DNA of 64,000 nt from Myrica gale (taxonomy: Eukaryota > Streptophyta > Magnoliopsida > Fagales > Myricaceae). A program made the translations under genes and the position numbers. The notes beneath the pieces were generated by a model that had not been told where the DNA came from, made no database searches, and saw nothing but the letters and a program-made list of their open reading frames with translations. Every line of letters begins with the position of its first letter. Positions within the stretch are counted from its first letter, which is position 1. Shown piece after piece: positions 1 to 9,645 of this stretch. The stretch is taken from positions 20,385,001-20,449,000 of the forward strand of contig OZ005611.1 in assembly GCA_963930655.1 (NCBI GenBank), in the 5' to 3' direction.

Positions 1-1535
1 ATAATTCCATTAGATTCAGGTTTTTGAATAACTAATGGTACCACCCATCCGAACAATAAACAGATATATCACATATATCACAATAATGAAAATATAACAT
101 TTATATTTATAATATTCTAAACGGGTATCGAGAACCTCTACCTTACATGTAACAACAAATCCATTTTGGTACTCATTGTACACATCTTGTAAAGGCGAAT
201 AGCTACTATTCATCAAAATTTACATCATATGCAAAATATTTTAAAAATATTTGTGATTCTCGATTTACTTTTGGTCTACCTAAATAAACACGTCTTGTAC
301 TATTTTAGCACTAGCGTTTATTTGGTTTGTGCATTCCATTATCTAAGTGTGTTCCAAATACTTGTGAGTTATGTCACTATTTTAGAAGACATTCCCACTA
401 AGATGTAGACACTTATCTTCCCAAGAGATAAACGAGAAAATTTTACAAAATTAAAATCGGTTTTATCCATTTTGGCTTCAACCAATTTTAATCAAGTAAA
501 ACTCCTATTTATTGATAATAGAGACCATAGGAAAAATTACTATAATTAATCCTATTTAGCACCAAAAATTTGAAAAACAAATTTCCAATTTTTTTTTTAA
601 TTTCGGTCAAACCGGGTCAACGGTCAACGGTCAACCGGTCAAACCGGGTTGGTCCGTTGACCATCGGTCCGGGTCTAACCCGACCGATAATGGATAACGG
701 TCCGGGTCATACCCGGACCGGATCCTGTCATGGTCCGGGTCTAACCCGGACCTGGGCTGGGCTACGGGCCCGGGTCCAACCCGTGGCCCTAGCCCTGCAT
801 GGGCTGGCCCATGAAGGCCCAGCCCGTGCGGTGCAGCCCACTTTTACCTTTTTTTTTTTTTTTTTTTTATAAAAATTCGACCCAGCCCAACTTTTGGGCT
901 GGGCTACTGAACCGGGTAGGGCAAACAATGCCCTACCCGTTTGGCCCAAGCGGGCGACCCGGGGATCTCATCCCTGGGCGCCGCTCGTGGCCTTCGGGAG
1001 AGAAGGCAGCAGGCAGCGGCCAACTGGCCGCTGCCCCGTCCGGCACCCCACGTCCGGCCATGGATCTGGCCGGACGTTGGACGCCCAGGCCGTCGGCGGC
1101 CACTGTGCTGCCGTCCGGCGCACTGGTGGCCACCGATCCTCACACCCGTGTCTCACACGGTTGTGTGAGGATCTGTCCGCGGCTCCATGGCCGCCGGATC
1201 TCTTCCGTCTCCGGTCAGAAGCGACTCCGGTCCTACCGGACGCATCTCCGGCCAGTGGGGCGGCAGCTGCCATCATTATGGCCGCCGGCCACCCTTTCGA
1301 AGAATTTTTTTTTTTTTATTCTCATGAACAGTTGAACACAAACACTTATTTGAATAAATAAATTCAAATACAAATAAATACATGTGGATACGTCTCATAC
1401 GATCAAACATAAAATTATGTACTGTTCACTTGAATAGTAACAAAAAATTATAGGGTTTTGATTCTCAATCAAAATTTAGCAAAGTTCATATAATCCAACA
1501 ATTGCAATCATGTGAACCTAATGCTCTGATACCAC
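1..1535 (-). mobile_element. internal leader of an LTR retroelement cut by the window edge
   Basis: This stretch lies directly inside the LTR at 1536-2103. Read on the minus strand, a primer binding site TGGTATCAGAGC (1523-1534) starts one base after the LTR, which fixes the orientation. About 600-1290 is very GC-rich, full of CCGGGT, CCGGTC and GGTCAA units, with T-runs at about 849 and 1303. No gag, protease or reverse transcriptase is recognisable, so this is either a long leader or a non-autonomous element. The other LTR would lie beyond base 1. Confidence 0.6.
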
Positions 1536-2103
1536 TGATAGTTTATATATGCGGAATTAAACTATAAACAAACAACATGTTTTCAACAAAACATCATCCA
1601 GGATTTATGATTACAATTTCGGATTCGATTTCATACCTGACACGGGAATTTAGGAATCTACAAACCTTAAGCCGCTTTACGATCCAATCCAAAGCTCCAA
1701 CAATTCAGAATAGCAACTCAGATGTGTTGCCTCCTAAGGGATTTATGTCACTCTTTCGTTATTGGGATTTCCCTAATAGGTTCTGATGGCCAACCCCTTG
1801 AATATAACAATTATATTTATAGGCCTTGGAAAAAACCCTAGAAAGAGCATGAGACATAGGATCCTTAGGGATCTCAAATTCCAGCCGTAGGATAACACTG
1901 AAGAACTATTCTTCTAATACAATTAGGGCTTCTACTAATTACAATCAAGTCCATCAACATATTGTAATTGACCCCTGGAATTTAAGATTATTGCAAATAT
2001 GCCCCTTTTACATACAATTAATTCCTTCCACCATACTATATTCCATATGAGATATTAGGACCGAATTAATCAATTTGGTTATCGAGGGCACATAATTCTA
2101 ACA
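1536..2103 (-). repeat. LTR (5' LTR of the left-edge retroelement)
   Basis: On the minus strand it starts TGTTAGAATT and ends AACTATCA, i.e. TG...CA, followed after one base by the tRNA-Met-type primer site. It aligns by eye in inverse orientation with the solo LTR at 57955-58502; shared blocks include the TAAATATAA region, the stretch around AAGTGACATAAATCCCTT, and both termini. Because the partner LTR is outside the window, age and target duplication cannot be read. Confidence 0.75.
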
Positions 2104-5100
2104 TTGATGACAGATTGTCAGAAACTTTGTCACAAAGAATCATTTCTTACCCAAAATGCCTGTCGAAGCATAAACACATGTCTCAAAACATCATTAAATA
2201 CATTGCTCTTGTTATTTTTCTTTTTCCATTTTTTTCACCATTTTGTTCATGATATTGTTATAGACTGTGCTTTGCTGTTCTTGGAAACTGCTCCTCTCAT
2301 AGAAAATTAAGGTTTAGAAATTGGGCAGTGTCGAAACAGAAATTTACCTGCAGGCTGCATGTCTCCAAATTCTTTACATTTTTTTTTTCTTTTCTCCTCC
2401 TTGTTCACCATGTTATTGGTATACCCAATACACGAGGTAGACTGTTCTCAGCTATACCTTCGAAATTGCTTTTGCTTAGGGAAATGTCGAGGAAATCAAA
2501 GCGATTAAAATAGCAGAAAGTGCAATATGCATGCTTCGGTAGAAGGATAAGGAGAGGAAATTAGAGGATTTGACAGTTGACACAGGCTGATCAAAAGAAT
2601 GTTCTTCCACTTGGGCGGCATTGGAAGCATAAGTTATGACCCATATATTATGGTAAGACATGAGTACCCCCGCAAGCACGAAACCTAATTCCTATAAAAC
2701 TTTGAGGAGACCATCAACATTAACTATCTCTAAAATAGTAAAATCCATTTGATCGATCTTCATAATATTGTCTTCTTATAATAAACCGCCCCATCTTCGT
2801 AAGGTCACGGCCCGAGATTTGAGTCGACCTTATATTCATGAGCGCATCGAACAATGGTGGTTTAACTGTCCACTTACCAATGCATGTGAAACTGGCCGGC
2901 ATCTCGCTTCACGCCATGCGGTGCCTAAACTGGCCTGCTTGATTTCAGACGTCTGTGTAGATTTATAGTCAGACCAAGAACAGTGACGATAAGCAGATTA
3001 ATATACAATGTCTTCGGTCGTTGGGAGTATTGAAAAAACCTGAGGAAATCATGAATTTTCAGGAAATACAAAACATTGGGCTGATCAATGTTGACATTTC
3101 ACCTAATGAAATATAGGCACAAGAAGGGGAAAAGGCACTTTACGGGAAAGCTTACCCCCCAAAAATCAGGAGAAAAATCTGAGAACCAGAACGTTGGTAT
3201 TGCTTGATTGGAGTATGAGCTGGAGTTAATTAAGGTCATATAGTTGGATCTTTCATCTGGTTTTAGACTTCGAGGAATTAGAAATACTAAATCCAAATAA
3301 GCTTCCACCGAGAAAGTATGGGGCATCTCCCACGTGATAATCACCAAATCATTAGCAGCCTTTTTTTTTTTTCCTCATTTTCCTCCCCAGTCATTGAATT
3401 ATCACCTAATCTAAAGTTTGCATTTTCTTTTCTCATAGGATGCTTTATTCAGAACGACCATCCTCGTTGGTCGATTAAGGTTTTGTACACCCTTCAGTGC
3501 TAATAAAAGTGGAGTTCTTTTTCGTTTTTTTTTTCTTGTTTCTAATATCTAATTAGTCCTAAGATGCAGAAAGTGGAGTTCAATTCGGCACTTATCATCC
3601 CTGCCAGGAGGCATAAGTAAAAGAGGGACATGCAGCGGAAAAAAAGTGTGGAAAAGTTGCGTCCTTAATTATTGCTAAATCGACCTGTCTTAGTAGCTTT
3701 CATTAATTACCTAAAAACTGAGATTGCGAGTTAACTAGTGTTTAACAAAAGAGGAAAAAAGACCACCACATCCTTAACTTGTTAATAAAAAGATCTATTT
3801 GTTAGTGGGAGACATGCCAAATTCAACAGAGTTTTCTATTATATATGAATCTCACTTCTAAGCTTTACGACGCCGAACCGTGATTCTTGGCATTGGGAAA
3901 GGGAATTATTATGGGGTGGCGGGGGGGGGGGGGGGGGGGGGGGGGGGGTGCAGGCCCAATGGGGTCGACAGGCTCATCTCTTTTGACGAGTACATTATCT
4001 TCAACTCTCCTCAGTATGTACGTACCAACTGCAATAAAGAGAGCCACTTCGAACCACTCAACCCTGGACGATATTACGGCTTTTTTCCTTTTGTTCTCAC
4101 ATCCCAATCATCCTTTTCCTTTGATCTAAATAATACTATAGCTAGTTTCTTCTCAACTCAATTGTCAACTTTCACTTGGCAAAATCTAGCTATGTAAACG
4201 ACAAACAACTTTGAGGGGGCCAAAGCCATGTGTAATTTTATATGTATGGACAGCACTGCCGTCGATGACTGTCCTACCAATTGGGGTCCTTCATAACATC
4301 GCCGGTAGTTCTTCTCTTTCCAATGGGGTCAGCTTCTTTTGTCTTGTCGCCAAGCGCTAGGAAAGAAGTTCAAAGACGTAAAAGTTGTCAAAATCTACAA
4401 GAAACTTGAGCGAGATTGGCTGACTAAGTAGAAATTTTCACCAATATTATGACCTTTGAAATTAAACAGATCATGTTGCACGTGCATGTGGTTATTTTAG
4501 ATTTGAGACGTTTGAGATCATAATATCTTCTTCTTCGTGTATATGTTATTTCATCTCGTCTCTTCATTTCGAGGTAGGAGATGGGGCTTGCAAGAAGTGG
4601 GTAGCTAATGGTTGAAAGGACCAACAGCGAAAGAAGGATATGTGGTTCCCAAAGAGAAAGAAACAGGGGAAGAGTATGGTTCTGGAGAGACAACAAAGGA
4701 GGTAGGGTTTTGATTAGGTGCAGATCCGCACGTTTGTAGTTGGAGATGACCCTCTTAAGAGCTTGCATGTCCATGTGCATTGCTTAATTGGTTAGCCTTT
4801 GGGTCCTTTATGCTTTTGCAATGAAGGTACAATTGGACCCCCCTCGATGGACATATATATATGTATACAAACCTGATCATGGCTATAATTTGATAGATAG
4901 TTTGCTTTATAAAAGTTCATTGTATAGACCCATAAATTAGGCTATGCATTAATGGATCCCAGGCTCGCTACGAACGACCATCTTACAGATGCGCGTCTTA
5001 TCTTCTTTTTTTCATCTATCTAGGCATTATAGATTAATGTACTTTATAATTTAGAGAAATCGGCAATTTGGTGCACGTCGATCCTTGATTTGATGTAATT

Positions 5101-5583
5101 TTTTTTATATACCTCCCATGTACAGAAATTAACATGATGAATATGGTGAACAATCAACCAAGTTGAATAGCATGAGTCATTGCCGAGAAAAATGGAGGAG
5201 ATGATCACCTTAATTTCTTGCTAAACATTTCGGGCGCGGGATCGTCAATATAGTCTAAGTTCGGTCCCAAATATTTTTTCATTTTGTTGAAGTTAGGAGG
5301 AATTTGGTGGTGGGTAAGCTTGACTTCAAAAGGTTGTACTGCTACTTTTTGTGTGATTAGATAATGGGTTTTCAATCATGCATATTTCTATTATGTGATT
5401 TGAAATCTTACTCGTGATTTGAATGTGACTGATGTACGTTTAACTCAAGAAATTCCACCTTCCCTTGTTCCCTTTCTTATATATGGATCATCCAAATAAT
5501 TAGCTCAATGGTTGGCTGCTTCCTAATTAGCCCATTCAATGATTAATTAATGGTCATATGATTGGTCTATAATCCAACTTCAT
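2104..5583. other. intergenic, no gene recognised
   Basis: AT-rich sequence with short open frames only. None shows a recognisable domain or a convincing intron-exon structure. It contains a 28-base G homopolymer at 3921-3948. A minus-strand frame at 3865-4107 is proline-rich only because it reads through that tract. Confidence 0.5.
3921..3948 (+). repeat. poly(G) tract, 28 G
   Basis: An uninterrupted run of 28 G follows ATGGGGTGGC. Such a run can form G-quadruplex structures and is a likely place for length errors in assembly and for true length polymorphism. No gene is attached to it. Confidence 0.9.
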
Positions 5584-5600
5584 CACTGTTTGCTTCACAT

Positions 5601-6158
5601 TTTTTTAATCATAATAGCAACACCTTTCATTAATAAAATCAAAGAGGTTGAAAAAACCTCAAGAATACGCTCTAAAGGGCGAACCAGACACTCCGAAGAG
5701 TCGGCGGGCCAACGAGCAGGATGACCAAAAGGCCATACAAAGACCCATGAGGGGCAAAAAAACCTTATCAGGCAGCAAACTAATATGATTAGCAGAAAAG
5801 GAAAGGCAATGGCGAAATATGGTGGCACGAACAATAGTTGGAGGCGTTCGCCAGTTGACCGGTGTAGAAAGCCTCTCCAGTCGATGTAGATGGCATCCCC
5901 GCCGGTTGTGGTCTTCAAAAATCTCTAGAATAGCGTAGATCTAGCTACCAAATTTGCCGGAAAAAACCCCTAAAAGTGGTCGGAAATGAGGATTTATTGA
6001 GAGATCCGGGCACATAGGACAAGAGTAGAGGAGGAGAGGGGGACGGGAGGAGCTTTAGCTCCTCCCGCCGCCGGAGAAGGAAGCAAGATGGGAGAGTCAG
6101 GCAGCCACAAAGGTGAAAATTCTAGAGAGAAGACAGAGCATCTCTCTCTCAAATCCTC
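5601..6158 (-). mobile_element. internally deleted LINE (non-LTR) retroposon with 17-bp TSD
   Basis: The identical 17-mer CACTGTTTGCTTCACAT flanks the element (5584-5600 and 6159-6175). Directly inside the left copy is a T-run, the poly(A) tail of a minus-strand retroposon. On the minus strand the element opens with GAGAGAGATGCTCTGTC and a CTCTCTCTAGA-like start, common at plant LINE 5' ends, and closes with a short A-rich tail. At 558 bp it cannot hold ORF1, endonuclease and reverse transcriptase, and none is visible. It therefore looks like a copy that lost its interior. A SINE is less likely: no pol III A and B boxes are evident. Confidence 0.65.
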
Positions 6159-6175
6159 CACTGTTTGCTTCACAT

Positions 6176-8690
6176 GTTTACTCATTACTAACCTTCCAAG
6201 AACATGACCAAAAGAAATTAAGAATCGACATTATTCTAATGTAGTCGGTGACCCAGTATTACTTCATTGATGGACCACAAGCCCCAAAATTCTCATTATT
6301 TTATACTAATGGATCAAAATTAAAACTAAGAGAATACATATTTGGAAACTAAGTTATTAATCACTTATTATGTTGGAGGGCCGGCCCCACTAACGGAGGG
6401 ACATATTTGAAAAAATTATTAACTCTAGGACTAGGGCAATCCAAAGTGAACCATATGAACTTTTTTGGCAAAACATTGCACCACTGAGACATGTGAAGCA
6501 GTTCAGCCTACTTAGAAACTGATCACTCGTTAAAATATGGGCCTTATAGCATCCCCGTGCATAATATATCATAATATAGAACCATCAAGCCATCAACATC
6601 AATCAATTAAGCAAAAAAAAATGAAAAATACTTGTCTTAATTATAATAAATTTGCTCATAATCCCATGATGTTAGGCCAGTGGAAGCAAATTAACAGATT
6701 TTGAAATGAGAAATATTAGTGAGACCTCAGAGAGTAATCAAAAGGGAGGAAAATGTCTTTCTTCTATACGCAACAACTACTTATTAGTCAATATGAATAT
6801 GACTGGTACTGATCCTCCACTACTACTGTTAACTAAAAGAATGTTTATTAGAAGAAGGAAATCAAGCAGATGCATGAACTATCTCTCTTGGACATGTTAT
6901 GCCTTTTGAATCTTTTGCCAATCTATATATGATTCCCCTCATCCGGGTTTCTTAATTTGATAGTACTTCACTTTGACTCTTTTTTATAGTCTGTCACTAT
7001 CAAGGGAAACCAAAGCCCTCCATGATTATGACGGAGTAGAAGGGGAACTGAGGATGAAGTTCGCGCAGAATATCTACAAGATAACCTTCAGAAAGGGAAT
7101 ACATTAATTTGAATGAGAAGACGGCCGGGAGATAAATAATGATTTTTTAGAAACATCATAAGCAAACACACGAAAAGAAAATTATTTATAAACTTGTAAA
7201 TTTAGATTAATCTAAAATAATAAGAGAATAAAAATCTGAAAGGATTAATCGGATAGTCTAGTTTAAGGCTTGAGAATTTGTTCTCTAAAGTCTCATATTT
7301 AAATCTCTCGAAGCTAGCTATTATCGTTTTAGGACCATCCCTAAAAGTTGTGGCCTATAATTATCCGATTTATATTAAATATGGAGACTACACCAGTCTA
7401 ATTAAAAAATACCATCGTCCTAAAGTATATATATAGAGAGATCGAGAGAGACAGAAATTGAGAGAGATCGAGAGAGAGTGGATGAAGTCGGGGGGAATAG
7501 GAAGCTGTTCATACTGTGGCAATTATATATATAGAGAGAGAGAGAGACAGAGATTGAGAGAGAGGGGATGAAATCGGGAGAATAGGAAGTTGTTCATACT
7601 GGCAATCATGAAGCATCTTAATTCTGAAATGAAACCAGAGGGAATGGTGCAGAACTTCAGAAAATGTACAAAGTACGGGTTGGACCGGCTGGTAATCATA
7701 TTTTCACGTTCGGTTTGGAATATATCATAAAACTAATAGGTAATAAAAAGAGATGACCCAAGTATATGAAACACAAAATTAAATAGTCCCTAATCAATAT
7801 GGAACTTTAACAGATTCTAACATTCCCCTCACATCAGACAAAATGAACATGATTCATGCACGTGAACAACAAATGAGGAACACAAATAAGTGGGTCAAGT
7901 CCAGAAATAGTTGACTTTGATATTATGTCAAATTTCATTCCAAAACCAATTAGTAATGAGAAGATGTGACCTAACAAGTATATGAAATATAAGATTAAAT
8001 GATTCCTAATCAATGTGAGGCTCTAACAGATTCTAACACTTTATGATTCACTACTCCTCCAAAATTTGAAATAGTTGCTAAATTAGTTTCCAATGACAGG
8101 TCTTATATGTGACGTGTTAGAGTAAAAGCGTATATATATCAATTAGCTTCCGCGTGGAAGCTGGCTTGGATATCTTCGCAACTAGAGAGTTCAGGAAGAA
8201 GACGAAGAAGCAGAGAATCATGATCCTATTGTCTATGGCTTTGTTAGCATATAAGTTGTATTGAGTCTATTGACACCTTTTCCACTCTCTCCTATGTTTG
8301 GATGCTCAGAGAATGAAAAAAAAAATCTTCAATGAATTTTTATTTTAAAGTAGTGTTTGAAATTGAAAAAAATGTAAAGAAAAATGATTTGATAATATTT
8401 TCTTTTATAAAAAAAATGAGTTTACCTTTATGCTCAAGGACCCAAGAAGTCTAGCACAAAACGCACTCCTCTAATAAATTATTATCTTTTCACCTAATTA
8501 CTGTTTCGTTTTCAATACCGTAAGTAAGAGGAGTACAGGCAGAATGTCGCCACAAGAATAACCGTCTACCCAGTATCAATTTTCTAGCGCAGCCTTAATA
8601 GCACTCAGAACAACTTGATAGCGTACCAGATGGACCTAGCAACCATAAATTGTTCCACCGCTAATTGCCTAATAAATCCTGTCTCCCATT
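6176..8690. other. intergenic, no gene recognised
   Basis: AT-rich DNA without a supportable gene. It holds a GA-rich direct duplication (7426-7607). Segments near 7690-7830 and 7920-8045 resemble each other (both contain an AAGTATATGAAA block and end in AACAGATTCTAACA), suggesting an older diverged duplication. Confidence 0.5.
7426..7607 (+). repeat. two-copy direct repeat with TA/GA microsatellite
   Basis: Two adjacent copies (about 7426-7523 and 7524-7607) each run from TATATATATAGAGAGA through a GAGAGA-rich stretch, GATGAA(G/A)TCGG, AATAGGAAG, TTGTTCATACTG or CTGTTCATACTG, to GGCAAT. The copies differ mainly in the length of the GA tract. Confidence 0.8.
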
Positions 8691-8693
8691 TTA

Positions 8694-8880
8694 GGGGCGG
8701 TTCGTTTACCAAAGAATTATCAGAATTTTTTGTATTCTCACAATACAAAAATCTTACAACCAAACATCATTTTTAACCTCACATAAAAATAACTACAACA
8801 CGCATACCAATAAAGTTAATATCACCTTAAAATTCTTAAAACACAAAAAATCTTCACAATACTCCTAACCGAACACTGCC
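8694..8880. mobile_element. Tourist-like (PIF/Harbinger-type) MITE, TSD TTA
   Basis: A 187-bp element flanked by TTA (8691-8693 and 8881-8883), with ends GGGGCGGTTCGTTTACC and CTAACCGAACACTGCC. It shares a strongly conserved core (around ACAACACGCATACCAATAAA) with the elements at 14353-14530 and 38959-39141. The 3-bp TTA/TAA duplication and terminal GTTCG are typical of Tourist MITEs. No coding capacity. Confidence 0.75.
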
Positions 8881-9154
8881 TTAATTTCTTTTTTTTACTA
8901 TGTGAATGATTTCACAGACAGCTCATTGAAATAAAAAGATTAAAAGGTGTCCACGTCAATGAAAATTACCTATAAAATGATTTCACAGACAACACGCATA
9001 CCAATAAAGTTAACATCACTTAAAAATTCTTAAAACACAAAAAATCTTCACAACACTGCTAACCCAACACCGCCTTAATTTCTTTTTTTTACTATGTGAA
9101 TGATTTCACAGACAGCTCATTGAAATAAAAGGTGTCCACGTCACTGAAAATTAC
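8797..9154 (+). repeat. tandem duplication of half a MITE plus flank, upstream of PIN
   Basis: Unit 1 is 8797-8990 and unit 2 is 8991-9154; both start AACACGCATACCAATAAAG and end in GTGTCCACGTCA(A/C)TGAAAATTAC. The second copy has an 11-base gap relative to the first. The unit carries the right half of the MITE at 8694-8880 and about 110 bp of flanking sequence. It ends some 490 bp before the PIN start codon. Confidence 0.85.
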
Positions 9155-9172
9155 ATGCCACAATAAGTCTGC

Positions 9173-9178
9173 CACGTG
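9173..9178 (+). promoter_or_regulatory. G-box CACGTG upstream of PIN
   Basis: A perfect palindromic CACGTG within GCCACGTGTAC, about 175 bp upstream of the likely TATA box. G-boxes are bound by bHLH (including PIF) and bZIP factors. A single hexamer is weak evidence of function. Confidence 0.3.
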
Positions 9179-9348
9179 TACTCCCCTAACCCACGTCGGG
9201 TTAACTTAACCATATCAGGCGGCCACTCCCTGACCCAGATTAACGCTTCTTAGTTCGTAGTAGTACATCACTTCACCGCTACTGATTTCTCAAGCCGCAC
9301 AAAATCTCTCATGTATCCACTCGGCCGCTCCGTTTTCTCTCTCTCCTC

Positions 9349-9357
9349 TTATATATA
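9349..9357 (+). promoter_or_regulatory. probable TATA box of the PIN gene
   Basis: TTATATATA sits in a CT-rich plant-type core promoter (CTCTCTCCTC before it). Transcription would start near 9380-9390, giving a 5' leader of about 260 bases that begins in CT-rich sequence. A TGTCTC auxin-response hexamer lies at 8680-8685; another at 9398-9403 falls within the CT-rich leader and is probably incidental. Confidence 0.5.
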
Positions 9358-9645
9358 CTCCCCTCCAAATTACACCACCTCGTAAAATCTCGCACTCTGT
9401 CTCTCTCTCTTCATCGAGAGAGATTCATCCTCAGCACAGCAGCTACAGAAGCCAAAAGCTGCAGAGCCGACCTCAGAGAAAGTACCTATATCTCTGTGTA
9501 CTTTCCCTCTCCAGTTAGTTACCAACGGTTTTTTCCTTCTCCCCATTTTGCCCTTCCTCTCTCATTTGATTTACACCCCAATGCATTTTAACCGGTAGAT
9601 CTGAGACAAATCATACGCGGAATCCATAAGCTTTTCCCCCACAAG

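Noticed and set aside
728..1361. Several long overlapping frames on both strands
   Set aside because: They arise from the GC-rich CCGG-repeat leader of the left-edge retroelement; no domain, and all six frames are open there.
3865..4197. Gly-rich and Pro-rich frames
   Set aside because: They only read through the poly(G) tract in different frames.
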